Assembly (NCBI GenBank): GCA_026708185.1
Contig: JAPOVK010000016.1
Span: forward strand, 62,001-126,000
Origin: Gammaproteobacteria bacterium
GTDB lineage: Bacteria; Pseudomonadota; Gammaproteobacteria; Pseudomonadales; Azotimanducaceae
Length of the DNA stretch: 64,000 bases
Reading direction: 5' to 3'
Every line of letters begins with the position of its first letter. Position 1 is the stretch's first letter. A model generated the notes under the pieces. It did not search any database, was not told where the DNA came from, and saw only the letters and a program-made list of their open reading frames with translations. Shown one piece after another: positions 52,780-61,695 of the stretch. Both the position numbers and the translations under genes were made by a program.

Positions 52780-53457
52780 TCAAAGCGGTGGCGGCACACG
52801 CAGGCGAACGATGGCGGGCCGCCTATCGGAACTGACTTCAAACCCTGCGGATTCGAGCAGCGCGGCGAAATCGGAGAGGCCATAGTCCCGAGCGACGGTC
52901 GACACCCGGTTGAGGTGGAACATCGTCGACCGGAGGCTCTCGACAGGCGCGTCTACGTTGTGGGAAGTCGGATCGCGACGTTGGCAATCGAAGATGGCTT
53001 CTCTGAACTGCTTGATCGTGGGAATGTGGGGGATCTCGAAGTAGCGTTTCAGGGCCTGTCTATAGGTGGTGTTGACGCGCGCGCTCCCGATGCCATAAGG
53101 AACGGCGCCGGCGGCGGCGATCCGGTGTGCAAGACCCGTGAAGTCTGAGTCGGCGGAGGCGATCAGAAAGGCGTGAAAATGGCCAGTGCCGAGAATGAAC
53201 TGGGCGTCGCCGATCAAGGCTTGGTCCGCCGAGTTTTTCTCTGTCGAGTACCGATAGTTCGAGTGGGGCCGGATGTCATGGCGGCGCATCGGTTCGCGCC
53301 AGGACTGAAGGTGACTCCGGCTGAAATCCCCGTAGGCTTTCCTCAGTTCGAGCGAGCCGATCGATTTGGCGATGCGCAGAATCTGAGGTGCGTGGCGGTG
53401 CGAGATGTTCTCTGCGTCTATGAGGAGGACAGTGTGGTGCGTCGGGGACTGACTCAC
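52780..53457 (-). CDS. NYN-domain RNase-like protein with C-terminal LOTUS-like region
   Basis: A 225-residue protein. The NYN (PIN-like, LabA/DUF88) domain has LLIDAENISHRHA, KNSADQALIGDAQFI and FLIASADSDFTGLAHRIAAAG, carrying the conserved acidic residues Asp15, Asp78 and Asp104/Asp106 of a metal-dependent nuclease. The last 50 residues (RDYGLSDFAALLESAGFEVSS) resemble the OST-HTH/LOTUS RNA-binding domain. It has a GTG start. Likely an RNA-processing or defence nuclease; the target is unknown. Confidence 0.85.
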   Translation of the reverse strand: MSQSPTHHTVLLIDAENISHRHAPQILRIAKSIGSLELRKAYGDFSRSHLQSWREPMRRHDIRPHSNYRYSTEKNSADQALIGDAQFILGTGHFHAFLIASADSDFTGLAHRIAAAGAVPYGIGSARVNTTYRQALKRYFEIPHIPTIKQFREAIFDCQRRDPTSHNVDAPVESLRSTMFHLNRVSTVARDYGLSDFAALLESAGFEVSSDRRPAIVRLRVPPPL

Positions 53458-53516
53458 TAGGAACTTGGGGTGGTCCGGATTGCCTGTTTCATAGCAACGG
53501 CATGTTCCACGCCCGA

Positions 53517-53714
53517 TCAGTTTCGACTTGAAGGGGCGCGGCTGATTTCGTCGTCAAGGCGCGCTACTAGACGATTGAGGGCGACCTTGCTGCCGATGAA
53601 TCGGTAAGGCTCACCGTCCAACTCAACCACCACGTTGAAGACGTTGCCTTCCGAGTGTTCCACGTGCAGCTCGAAGTCGTGCGGCGGATTCCTTAGGGAG
53701 ATCATCTTTGACAC
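53517..53714 (-). CDS. Small hypothetical protein
   Basis: A 65-residue ORF starting with GTG (or ATG 53705): MSKMISLRNPPHDFELHVEH, then VFNVVVELDGEPYRFIGSKVALNRLVARLDDEI. The amphipathic strand/strand/helix pattern and sensible composition suggest a real small protein. No family was recognised. It lies upstream of the NYN gene on the same strand. Confidence 0.5.
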   Translation of the reverse strand: MSKMISLRNPPHDFELHVEHSEGNVFNVVVELDGEPYRFIGSKVALNRLVARLDDEISRAPSSRN

Positions 53715-54020
53715 GGTGCAGGTCCCATACTGCCAAGAACAAAGTCAGAGTCTCGCTGGCCCATGCAACTCCACGGTGGCGAGAGCACTGCCCCGGTCAC
53801 CCACACAGACGTAACACTCTAACACCCAGGCGGGCCCAATGCCCATTGGCCCCCGGCGAGAACGTGAGGTGGTCCTAGTTGCTTGGACAGTCCGAGGGCG
53901 GAAACAAGGTAGGGTATTCTCCGGTATCTGATTTGGGCCTCGACGAGCGGAACCCGTCGGCGGAAGTCGACGATGTCAACGGCATCGTCTACGCGCCCAG
54001 GTGGTGGGTGCCGGCACCAC
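53715..54020. other. 306-bp intergenic region, nothing recognised
   Basis: Both neighbours (the small protein ending the defence-like stretch and the TPR gene) are on the minus strand, and the gap separates them. Antisense or shadow ORFs cover part of it, but I see no gene, clear terminator, tRNA or repeat. Confidence 0.4.
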
Positions 54021-55571
54021 CTAGCGCAGTTCCGGCGGCAACCACCATCGCGACTGCGGCGCGAAAGGCCTAGCCGGCAAGGCGTCCGCCGCCAACGCGT
54101 CGAGCAAGAGCTTCGCGTCCGGGTGGGGCAATGCCGATGTCGCCAGACGACTAGCCGCATCCGACCCCCTCCCCGCAGCCTCGGCGAACGCCAACGTGAT
54201 GCGGGTCTCCGGACTGTCCTGCACGCTGCGCAAGGTCGCGGCGCGGTTGCGCGCTGCTTCGGGGAACCCGCACAAGGCATCGGCGCGTGCCATCGCGATG
54301 TGTGCTTCACCCCAGTCGCCGCGCAAGCGCAGAGCCTCGTCGAGCGAGTCCCGCGCCGCGCAGTCCTCGGCACCCAAGCGCGCGATGCCCAGCCAGAAGT
54401 GGGCATAGGCGTCCCCAGGTACCAGCGCCGCCAAACGCTGGTAGTGTCCGATCGCACTTGAGTACCGTGCGCTTCGCATGTCGAACGCCCCGGCAAGCGC
54501 TCGCGCACGGGGACCATCGGCGACTGCCAATGCCCGGCCGATGGCGTCCTCGGCGGCCACGATGTCGGATGGCGCGTCGGATCGGCGCAACAGCCAAGCC
54601 AACCGGTACCATGCCGCTGCAGACTGGTCGTCCAACGTCAAGGCACGCCGCGTTTCCACGACGGCCAGGGCCCCGAGGCCGGCATCGTCGAGCGCCGTCG
54701 CTAGCCTCAGAGCGAGGCCAACGTCTTCCGGTGCCAGGGCGACCGCGCTCTTGAGCGCGTCGACCGCACCGGTGAGGTCGCCGCGGCCGAGTGCCCAGTC
54801 GGCGGCGATCTCGTAGAACCGCGCCGAGCGGCTCATCTGCGCAACATCCAGCAGCACCGGATCGTCGATCTTCGGTGCCAGCCGATTGTCGGGGCTGCGA
54901 GCGAGCCACGCCGTCGCGCGCTCGACGTCGCCCAGCGCCCGATGCGTCATCGCCAGCTTGTAGGCCAACTGCCCCGCCTCCGGCTCCAGTTCGACCGCGC
55001 GGGTCAAGAGGCCGAGGGCCACGCGATGGTCCCCGCGGGAACTGGCCACGTCCGCGAGCGCCGCCAACACCAGCGCGGAGTCGCCGTCGAGGCCCAGTGC
55101 CTGGTCCAGCGCCGTCTGCGCACCTGTCAAATCGCCACTCAGCAGGAGAGAAACCCCGAGGCGATACCAGGCGGGCATGTTGCCGGGCGTCGCCGTGGTC
55201 ACCAGGCGGAAGCCCTCGGCCGCTCGTTCGATCTCCCCGAGCTCGGCCAGGGCGATGCCGAGAAGGTAGCGCCAGCGCACGGTCTCCGCTTCGGCGAGCG
55301 CCTGCACATATGCGTCGCGCGCCAGGAAGCGCAGCCGGTGCGCGTGGTAAAGCATCCCGAGGTTCCCCCATGCGGCGGCCCGCGCCGAGGCATCGGTCGA
55401 GTTCGACGCCACGCGTTCGGCCTCGTCGCGCGCCTCTCGCAGGGTCGCTGCCAAGGCCGGCGGCAGGTCGGCCAACTGGCGCGACTCGGCCATCGCAACG
55501 ATCTCCATCGACACGACCAAGGCGGCCGCGACCGCGGACAGGTGGCATGCACGGCGCGTTTGCGCGAGCAT
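54021..55571 (-). CDS. Exported TPR-repeat protein
   Basis: A 516-residue protein with an N-terminal signal-like segment (VAAALVVSMEIVAMA) followed by tandem tetratricopeptide-like repeats, for example AWGNLGMLYHAHRLRFLARD, AWYRLGVSLLLSGDLTGAQT and AHFWLGIARLGAEDCAARDS. It probably acts as a periplasmic scaffold in protein-protein contacts. The ATG is 40 bp from the divergent dehydrogenase start, so promoters of both genes must overlap. A link to the ExbB/ExbD-like module further along is possible but not shown. Confidence 0.82.
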   Translation of the reverse strand: MLAQTRRACHLSAVAAALVVSMEIVAMAESRQLADLPPALAATLREARDEAERVASNSTDASARAAAWGNLGMLYHAHRLRFLARDAYVQALAEAETVRWRYLLGIALAELGEIERAAEGFRLVTTATPGNMPAWYRLGVSLLLSGDLTGAQTALDQALGLDGDSALVLAALADVASSRGDHRVALGLLTRAVELEPEAGQLAYKLAMTHRALGDVERATAWLARSPDNRLAPKIDDPVLLDVAQMSRSARFYEIAADWALGRGDLTGAVDALKSAVALAPEDVGLALRLATALDDAGLGALAVVETRRALTLDDQSAAAWYRLAWLLRRSDAPSDIVAAEDAIGRALAVADGPRARALAGAFDMRSARYSSAIGHYQRLAALVPGDAYAHFWLGIARLGAEDCAARDSLDEALRLRGDWGEAHIAMARADALCGFPEAARNRAATLRSVQDSPETRITLAFAEAAGRGSDAASRLATSALPHPDAKLLLDALAADALPARPFAPQSRWWLPPELR

Positions 55572-55611
55572 AGTGCGTTGCTCTTGTCACCCAGCGGAAA
55601 CAACACAGAAT

Positions 55612-56676
55612 ATGACCGACCCCAAGTACAAAGTCATGGTGCAGGCCCAACGCGGCGTCTCCTATGACCTCGCCGACTCGCGCTACGAGATCGAGCGCGA
55701 GGCACTCGATCCCATCGGTGCCGAAATCATCGAGGTTCCCGCCAAGAACGAGCAGGAGTTCATCGACGCCGTCAAGACGGATGCGGACGCGCTGATCGCC
55801 CGCGGACGCCGCATCAGTCGCGAGATCATCGCGAGCCTCGAGAACTGCTCTGTCATCGGTCTCGGCAGCGTGGGCGCCGATACCGTGGATGTCGACGCCG
55901 CGACCGACCACGGCATTGTCGTGACCAACGTGCCCGACGTCTTCATCGACGAAGTCGCCGATCACACGATGATGATGTTCCTCGCCGCGCATCGTCGGCT
56001 GCTCCTGATGCACAGGATGACCCAGGAGGGCCGCTGGTCCGAGGGACGCCCGTACCATTCCGACATCCCGCGCCTGTGGGGGCTCACCATCGGCCTGATC
56101 TCGTTCGGCAACGTGGCGAAGGCCGTCGCCCGGCGCTGCCACGCTTTCGGGCTGCGCGTCATCGCGTTCGATCCCTACGTGGCGGAGCTGGAAATGACGG
56201 CAGCCGACGTCGAACCCGTCACCAGCCTCTTCGAACTGCTCGAGCGGTCGGATTACGTGTCCATGCACGCGCCTTTGAATGCCGAGACTCACCACATGCT
56301 GTCGGATGCCCACTTCGGGCGCATGAAGGACTCGGCCCTCTTCATCAACAACGGCCGCGGCCCGACGGTCGACGAGGCCGCACTGATTCGTGCCTTGGAG
56401 TCCGGCGGCATCGCGGGCGCGGCGCTGGACGTCTTCGAAGAGGAGCCGGTGTCCACCAACAACCCGCTGCTGCACATGGACAACGTGATCTGCACGCCGC
56501 ACATCGCCTCGGCGACGGCGCGCATGGCCCCGGAGACGCGGCGGCGGCTGGGCCGCGAACTGGCCACGGTGCTGCAGGGCATGTGGCCGCGGAGCGCCGT
56601 CAACCCCGCGGTTCTGCCGCACACCAAGCTGCGTCGATGGCAGCCGTACCCGCAAACGCGCGGACCGAACCGGTAG
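55612..56676 (+). CDS. D-isomer-specific 2-hydroxyacid dehydrogenase family protein
   Basis: A 354-residue NAD(P)-dependent dehydrogenase related to phosphoglycerate dehydrogenase and CtBP. The cofactor loop reads GLISFGNVAKAVARR, where the usual GxGxxG is altered. Catalytic Arg, Glu and His occur in NNGRGPTVDEAAL, ALDVFEEEP and TPHIAS. ATG 55612 fits the start MTDPKYKVMVQ. It is divergent from the TPR gene. The hydroxy/keto acid substrate is unknown. Confidence 0.88.
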   Translation: MTDPKYKVMVQAQRGVSYDLADSRYEIEREALDPIGAEIIEVPAKNEQEFIDAVKTDADALIARGRRISREIIASLENCSVIGLGSVGADTVDVDAATDHGIVVTNVPDVFIDEVADHTMMMFLAAHRRLLLMHRMTQEGRWSEGRPYHSDIPRLWGLTIGLISFGNVAKAVARRCHAFGLRVIAFDPYVAELEMTAADVEPVTSLFELLERSDYVSMHAPLNAETHHMLSDAHFGRMKDSALFINNGRGPTVDEAALIRALESGGIAGAALDVFEEEPVSTNNPLLHMDNVICTPHIASATARMAPETRRRLGRELATVLQGMWPRSAVNPAVLPHTKLRRWQPYPQTRGPNR

Positions 56677-56742
56677 GCCGCCCATCCGCCCCGGCGCGAC
56701 TCGCCAGCGTGCGGCCGCGCCGGTGAGCCGGCGCAGAGGCCG

Positions 56743-57435
56743 ATGCGTCGGCTGACCGACACGAACCTGGTTTTCCGGGCTCTGGTCATCCTGGGCCTGG
56801 TCGGCTTCGGCTTCTACCTGGCAAACGACCGGGGCCTGATCCGCATCGCGTTCGACGCCGACCGGAGCTACATCTCGACCGTCATCCTCGCCGTGTACGC
56901 ACTGGCGAGCGCGCACTGGCTGTATCTGGCCAAGGCCTTGAGCGGCGAACGCGCGCGCCTCGCCGCGCTCGAACACCGCGTGGCGCTGGGCCAAGCGGCC
57001 GGCCAGGCGGCGGATGGGATGGTCGGCGGCTTCCTTGCCAACCTTCGCGCGCGGGAGGCGGACGAACCCGCCGCCCTCGTCGCCGCATTCGGCGACGCCC
57101 TCATGAACCGCCACGCCTTCGGCCACTTCGTCAGCGATGCGCTCATCAAGCTCGGCCTGCTCGGCACGATCGTCGGCTTCATCCTCATGCTACTGCCGGT
57201 GAGCGAGATCGAAGCGTTCGAACCGGCGTTGATGCAGCAACTGCTGGCCGGCATGAGCGAAGGGATGGCGGTCGCGCTCTACACCACGCTGGCCGGGCTG
57301 GTGACCAGCACCTTGCTGAAGCTGCAGTACCACGTCCTAGACGCCTCCGCGGCGGATTTGGCGACCCGGCTGGGCGTGCTCGCCGACGTGCACGCGGCGG
57401 CTCTTCGACGGACCGACGACCACGATGCGCCATAG
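56743..57435 (+). CDS. MotA/TolQ/ExbB-like proton channel protein
   Basis: A 230-residue inner-membrane protein with three predicted TM segments. The C-terminal part DALIKLGLLGTIVGFILMLLPV followed by MSEGMAVALYTTLAGLVTSTLLKL matches the MotA/TolQ/ExbB channel core, where the TT motif and Gly-Leu loop face the ion path. It overlaps the next gene by 11 bp, starting a three-gene unit. Such proteins work with a TolR/ExbD/MotB-like partner to drive an outer-membrane or cell-wall process. Confidence 0.8.
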   Translation: MRRLTDTNLVFRALVILGLVGFGFYLANDRGLIRIAFDADRSYISTVILAVYALASAHWLYLAKALSGERARLAALEHRVALGQAAGQAADGMVGGFLANLRAREADEPAALVAAFGDALMNRHAFGHFVSDALIKLGLLGTIVGFILMLLPVSEIEAFEPALMQQLLAGMSEGMAVALYTTLAGLVTSTLLKLQYHVLDASAADLATRLGVLADVHAAALRRTDDHDAP

Positions 57436-58033
57436 GTTCGCGGACAGCGACGGCGGCGGGAGCGCGTTCACCGATCTCCTGTTCAACGCCCTGCTCGGCT
57501 TCGCGTTCATGTTCGTCGCCGCGTTCAGCCTGATCGCGGAGCCGGGCACCCGCGGCAACACGGAGCGCAAGGCCGAGGTGCTCGTCACCGTGAACTGGCC
57601 CGACGACTACGACGACGATGTGGACGTCCTCGTCGAGGATCCGCGCGGCGAGTTGGTGTGGTTCCGCAACCCGGACTCGGGCCTCATGCACCTCGAACGC
57701 GACGACCGCGGCAACGCACTCGACCGGGCGGTGCTCGGCGGCACGGTGGTCGGCAGCGCCATAAACCAGGAGACCGTGAGCATCCGCGCTCTCGCCGCGG
57801 GCGAATACGTCGTCAACGTGCTGCATTACCGGGCCGGGAACGACGGGCCGGTGCCGGTGCACATCAAGGTCGAGCGTCTGAATCCGAGACTGAGCCTGAT
57901 CTACTACGGCAAGCGCACGCTCGGCGGGATCGGCGACGAACAGACGGCCGTGCGGTTCACCGTCGGTGCGGACGGCGCGATCGTGGCCCGCAACGAATTG
58001 CCGAAGGCCCTGCTCGACCGGACGGCCCGATGA
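57425..58033 (+). CDS. ExbD/TolR/MotB-like single-TM protein with unusual periplasmic domain
   Basis: A 202-residue protein. The single N-terminal TM segment FTDLLFNALLGFAFMFVAAFSLI carries an Asp at its start, as in the proton-binding helix of ExbD/TolR/MotB. The periplasmic part differs from these families: it has the acidic DDYDDDVDVLVEDPRGELVWF pattern and a GEYVVNVLHYR strand, reminiscent of DUF2135/YfaP beta-sandwich modules. It overlaps the ExbB-like gene by 11 bp and the next ORF by four. Assignment to the ExbD class is by TM, size and neighbour only. Confidence 0.6.
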   Translation: MRHRFADSDGGGSAFTDLLFNALLGFAFMFVAAFSLIAEPGTRGNTERKAEVLVTVNWPDDYDDDVDVLVEDPRGELVWFRNPDSGLMHLERDDRGNALDRAVLGGTVVGSAINQETVSIRALAAGEYVVNVLHYRAGNDGPVPVHIKVERLNPRLSLIYYGKRTLGGIGDEQTAVRFTVGADGAIVARNELPKALLDRTAR

Positions 58034-58578
58034 GCGGCTTCGAACCCGGCGTGTGGCTCTTGACGTTGGCGTACGTCGCGGTCGCGGCCCTGCTGCTCAA
58101 CCTGAACCTGGCCACGCCACGTCGCGGCCCCATCAAGGTGGCCGCCATCGCCCTGGTCACGGCCTTGTACGTCGGCGCCTGGCACGGCCACAAGGGGTTG
58201 CTCGGCTGGGCCAGCGACGACCCGCTGCCGGAGCGCTTTCGCCTGCACTACGCGAGCGTCGAAGACCCCGACAAGGCTTCCCGAACGCCGGGCACGATCT
58301 ACCTGTGGGTCTCGTCGCTCGATGGGCCGGCGGCGCGGCGCGAACCGCGTGCCTATCGGATCACGTGGGATGCTCAGACGGCACGGGCGGTTCTCGATGC
58401 GCTGGCCGACGTCGAGCGCGGGGTGGCGATGGAAGGCAGTACCACGGGCTTGAGTGAAACCGGTCCCGTGCGCGCGGTCGAGCCGGCCGAGCGCGTTCAA
58501 GTCGGCGGCACGGGAGAGCGGCCCGGTAAGATCGGTTTCCGGCCCGTCCCGACACCGGCTCTACCGCCGAAACTCTAG
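58030..58578 (+). CDS. Membrane protein, third gene of the ExbB/ExbD-like module
   Basis: A 182-residue protein with two predicted TM helices at the N-terminus (VWLLTLAYVAVAALLLNLNL and VAAIALVTALYVGAWHG), then a soluble part including RFRLHYASVEDPDK and IYLWVSSLD and a Pro-rich tail. No family recognised. The ATG overlaps the upstream stop as ATGA, so it is translationally coupled to the ExbD-like gene. A role as an accessory subunit of that membrane complex is inferred. Confidence 0.7.
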   Translation: MSGFEPGVWLLTLAYVAVAALLLNLNLATPRRGPIKVAAIALVTALYVGAWHGHKGLLGWASDDPLPERFRLHYASVEDPDKASRTPGTIYLWVSSLDGPAARREPRAYRITWDAQTARAVLDALADVERGVAMEGSTTGLSETGPVRAVEPAERVQVGGTGERPGKIGFRPVPTPALPPKL

Positions 58579-58599
58579 CGGGACTTGAGAGTCCGCAAC

Positions 58600-59718
58600 T
58601 TACTCCCCGCGTTCATCGAGCAAATAGAACATCCGGCCCACGGCTTGGGCGTTCGTCCCCACCGGGCGACCGAAGTTCTCCGCGTGGGCGCTCAAGTCCA
58701 CCGCGGCGGTCGTCTCGCCGATGTCCTTTCCTTCCGCCCGCAACGCCACCACCTGGCTCCATAAGTCGCGGTAGAACGCCTGCACATGGTCGATCAGTTG
58801 CAGATCAGTGATGCCCGGGCCGTGCCCCGGCAGGATCAGTTCGATGTCGAGGGCCTTCAAGTTCTCAAGGGTTTCCGGCCACTCGTCCACGTGACCATCG
58901 CCGAGGAAGGACGGCCCACCGAGCATCATGTCGCCGGTGAACGCGATCCTGTCGGCGGGTAGGTAGATCACGACGTCGCCGCCGGTATGCGCCCGACCGC
59001 AGAAGATCACCTGGATCTCGCGATCCCCGCGCACGAGCGTGATGCGCTCGTTGAACGTCGTATTCGGGGGTGTGGGCACCACCTCCGCGTTCGCGGCGAT
59101 CTGACCTTTGAGCGACTCGATGCGCGCTTCGATCTCCGCGCGGCCCGCTTCGTCCTCCGCTTCGCCAAGCGCGGCCTCCAAGCGTTCGAGCCCGTTGCGC
59201 TGGCCAGCCGTGTAGCTCGCCCAGGTGGGTTCCTCGTGCGGCGTGCCCGCCATCCGCATGCGCGTGTGCTCGTGGCCGACGATCTGGATGGGACCGAAGA
59301 CCTGGTTGCCGTGGGCGTGGTCGTAGTGGAAGTGGGTGTTGACGACGGTCGTGATCGGCTTGTCGGTGACCTGGCGGATCGAGTCGATCAACTGCCGGCC
59401 CGTGGCAGGCGTGATGTGTGAGTCCACCACCAGGACGTCGTCTTCGTTGATGACCACCATGGAGTTGCTGTTGAACATCGGCACGGTATAGGTCACGAAG
59501 TAGACGCCGTCGGCGACTTCCTCGAACCTGTGCGTATCGGTCTCGAAGTCGCCCGCGACCGGGGTCGCTGCGGCGGGTGTCAGCTCGGTAGCCTCGACCG
59601 TGGCCTCTTCGGCGGCTTCGGGGGCCTCGCCGGCTTCCGGCGGAGCGCAGGCGTTGAGCATGAACAGCGCCGCGCCCAGGACGAGAACCAGCATTGCGGG
59701 ACGTCGGATGCTTGACAT
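58600..59718 (-). CDS. MBL-fold metallo-hydrolase lipoprotein
   Basis: A 372-residue zinc-type hydrolase. The signal ends with a lipobox-like LFMLNAC, so it should be a lipoprotein. The metal-binding motif is THFHYDHAHGN (HxHxDH), with further ligands in GRAHTGGD, FTGDMM and a C-terminal PGHGP. GGGGAG lies about eight bases before the ATG at 59718. This is a quinoprotein-relay-type or beta-lactamase-like sequence, but the substrate is unknown. It is convergent with the ExbB/ExbD-like module and divergent from the DUF6152 gene. Confidence 0.87.
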   Translation of the reverse strand: MSSIRRPAMLVLVLGAALFMLNACAPPEAGEAPEAAEEATVEATELTPAAATPVAGDFETDTHRFEEVADGVYFVTYTVPMFNSNSMVVINEDDVLVVDSHITPATGRQLIDSIRQVTDKPITTVVNTHFHYDHAHGNQVFGPIQIVGHEHTRMRMAGTPHEEPTWASYTAGQRNGLERLEAALGEAEDEAGRAEIEARIESLKGQIAANAEVVPTPPNTTFNERITLVRGDREIQVIFCGRAHTGGDVVIYLPADRIAFTGDMMLGGPSFLGDGHVDEWPETLENLKALDIELILPGHGPGITDLQLIDHVQAFYRDLWSQVVALRAEGKDIGETTAAVDLSAHAENFGRPVGTNAQAVGRMFYLLDERGE

Positions 59719-59837
59719 GACCAGTCTCCCCTCAACTGCGCCGTCGACGCCATCGCGAGGGTGTCGTATGGCGACTGCTGGCGCGAACGAGTACGATACT
59801 AGCGGTTTTCGCGGCCCAGTGGCTTTCCGGAGGGGAC

Positions 59838-60326
59838 ATGAGAATTCGCATCCAGCCAACCCTGGCAGCGCTGGCCGTCGCCGGCGCGGTCGTGACCGGG
59901 TCGAGCACTTTGGCGCACCATGCCTTCTCGGCGGAATTCGATGCCAACCTGCCCATCCGGGTACAGGGCGAAATCGTCCAGGTCGACTGGATCAACCCGC
60001 ACGCGTGGGTGCACGTGGCACACGTCAAGGAAGACGGCTCGAAGCAGGTCTGGCAGCTCGAGGCCGGCACCCCCAATACCCTGCTGCGCCGCGGCATGAC
60101 CCGGACCCTCCTGCAGCCAGGCACCGAGGTCGTGGTGCGCGGCTACCAGAGCAAGGACCAGATCTGCGTGCCGATTTGCTCGGGCAGCGGCCGGGACATC
60201 CAGTTCCCGGACGGTCGCAAGTTCTTCATGGGGTCATCCGGCACCGGTGCGCCGCGCGACGGGGCCGATCCCCGCGAACCGGCGCGGGCGGAGGACCAGA
60301 ACCTACCTGACGAGGAACAGGAATAA
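59838..60326 (+). CDS. DUF6152 family exported protein
   Basis: A 162-residue protein with a signal peptide cleaved around STLAHH. The mature domain has HHAFSAEFDANLPIRVQGEI, VQVDWINPHAWVHV and EVVVRGYQSKDQ, which are the usual DUF6152 landmarks. GGAGGGG precedes the ATG. Function unknown. It is common near secreted, uncharacterised proteins, and two such genes lie just downstream. Confidence 0.8.
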   Translation: MRIRIQPTLAALAVAGAVVTGSSTLAHHAFSAEFDANLPIRVQGEIVQVDWINPHAWVHVAHVKEDGSKQVWQLEAGTPNTLLRRGMTRTLLQPGTEVVVRGYQSKDQICVPICSGSGRDIQFPDGRKFFMGSSGTGAPRDGADPREPARAEDQNLPDEEQE

Positions 60327-60350
60327 GTCCGTTGCGTCGGACGTCAGCGG

Positions 60351-60542
60351 ATGGATATCGCCCTCGCCATTGTGCTGCTTGCGGTGGGCTTGGCGGTCTA
60401 CTTTCTGCCCACGTTGATTGCTGGTAGCGGACATCCCCACAGACTGGCCCTATTCCTCATAAACCTGCTTTTCGGTTGGACCTTGCTCATCTGGGTGGGA
60501 TGTCTCGCCTGGGCCGTCATTCAGCGACAGGGCCGGACCTGA
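60351..60542 (+). CDS. Superinfection immunity-like small membrane protein
   Basis: A 63-residue protein with two TM helices: AIVLLAVGLAVYFLPTLIAG and LALFLINLLFGWTLLIWVGC. The motif YFLPTLIA with LFLINLLFGWTLLIW matches the T4 Imm-like superinfection immunity family (PF14373). Chromosomal members are common and their function is not established. It begins 24 bp after the DUF6152 stop, possibly co-transcribed. Confidence 0.75.
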   Translation: MDIALAIVLLAVGLAVYFLPTLIAGSGHPHRLALFLINLLFGWTLLIWVGCLAWAVIQRQGRT

Positions 60543-60554
60543 CACGCTGACCGC

Positions 60555-60579
60555 GGGCCGCCAGCGACCGGCGGCCCGG
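60555..60579. terminator. Intergenic inverted repeat between convergent genes
   Basis: CGGGCCGCC (60555-60563) pairs perfectly with GGCGGCCCG (60571-60579) around a seven-base loop. It sits between the superinfection immunity-like gene and the convergent secreted-protein gene, a usual place for a bidirectional terminator, but it has no T-run. Confidence 0.5.
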
Positions 60580-60596
60580 TGAAGCTGCACAAGTCG

Positions 60597-61655
60597 CTAT
60601 TCTTCGCCTTCGCTGGATTCCTTCAGCAGTTCCTCTTTCTTCGGCAAGCCCCGGTACCAAGACGGCAACCAGCCTTCCGAGTCGGGCCTGCCGTCGCGCT
60701 CTTCCTTGCGCGCCCCGGCGAGCATGAGATGCATCGCCCGGTTGCCCTCGTGGCAGGCGTATTCGTAGATATCATCGTCGGTCCGGCGCATGTCCTGCAC
60801 GGTTGACCACTTGCCTTCGAACGACTCCAGGTCGTCCACCGTGTACTCGTAGCGCAACGCGTCGGGGTCGATCCGGGTGAAGCGCTCGGTCAGGATCATA
60901 TTGGGGCCCGAACCGGAGAAGTTGGTCTCGGGGCGGAAGTTCCTAGTCTCCACGACCAGCGTATCCCCCTCCCAGCGGCCCCGGGAATCGCCCTTCCAGA
61001 GCCGAACATGGTCTGGGACATGCTCACTGCCATCGGTCGGGATAACGCGGTGGTCGTTGACCATCTCGTTGAGGATGGCGACGTAGCCCGGCGACTGCAC
61101 CACGCGCATCATGTTGTTGTAGGCGCCTGAACTCATGGGCGGTCCGGAGTTGAAGCCCACCAGGCAACGCGTAGCGGGCGGGCGGTCCCGGGCGGTGATC
61201 GGGCGCTTTTCCCAAACGGCACGGTTCTCGGCCATGCGCATCCGGGCAAACATCGTGTGACCCGGCATCCGCCCGTTCGGCGGATCCACGATCAGCGACG
61301 TCCGCCGCGTACCCGTGACCTTGGTGCCGATGTCGATGAAGATGAAGTCGTAGCCGACGTCGACATCGCCCTGGCTCGGCTCGTCAGACGCTTCGCGCGC
61401 CAACGCGTTTTCGTTCCCCTGCCTTCTGCCCTCTTCCAACTCGGCAATCTCTTCGTCGGTGAGGAACTCCTTGTCCTTGAACCGTTCTGGCCGGTTCATG
61501 GGCGTCATGGTGCGGAAATCCCACGTGCCTTGCAGGTCGGGAACGCCCCAGGACGTCTTCATGGACGCAGATCCCGCGTCCTCGCTTGCCAAGACTGGCG
61601 CGGCGGCGAGCGCTAACGCTGCAACCGAGCCGCGGGTAATCGTTGAGATGGCCAT
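60597..61655 (-). CDS. Exported protein of unknown function (EGDTLVV family member 1)
   Basis: A 352-residue protein with a signal peptide (VAALALAAAPVLAS). Landmarks are GVPDLQGTWDFRT, IVDPPNGRMPG, RWEGDTLVVETRNF, and LTERFTRIDPDALRYEYTV. The C-terminus is acidic (EELLKESSEGEE). The start has GGGAGG upstream at 61655. It shares the EGDTLVV and TER(F/Y) layout with the next gene, suggesting an old duplication. The function is not known. Confidence 0.7.
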   Translation of the reverse strand: MAISTITRGSVAALALAAAPVLASEDAGSASMKTSWGVPDLQGTWDFRTMTPMNRPERFKDKEFLTDEEIAELEEGRRQGNENALAREASDEPSQGDVDVGYDFIFIDIGTKVTGTRRTSLIVDPPNGRMPGHTMFARMRMAENRAVWEKRPITARDRPPATRCLVGFNSGPPMSSGAYNNMMRVVQSPGYVAILNEMVNDHRVIPTDGSEHVPDHVRLWKGDSRGRWEGDTLVVETRNFRPETNFSGSGPNMILTERFTRIDPDALRYEYTVDDLESFEGKWSTVQDMRRTDDDIYEYACHEGNRAMHLMLAGARKEERDGRPDSEGWLPSWYRGLPKKEELLKESSEGEE

Positions 61656-61695
61656 CGTCGTTAACCTCCCTCGTTGGCGACCTGGCGGGTCGCGT

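Noticed and set aside
53819-54517. 232-aa minus-strand ORF near the TPR gene
   Set aside because: It is an out-of-frame shadow of the TPR coding sequence, rich in Arg and Cys.
54307-57126. 939-aa minus-strand ORF
   Set aside because: It runs through the TPR gene in another frame and antisense to the dehydrogenase and ExbB-like genes. Composition is Arg/Gly/Pro-rich with no domain.
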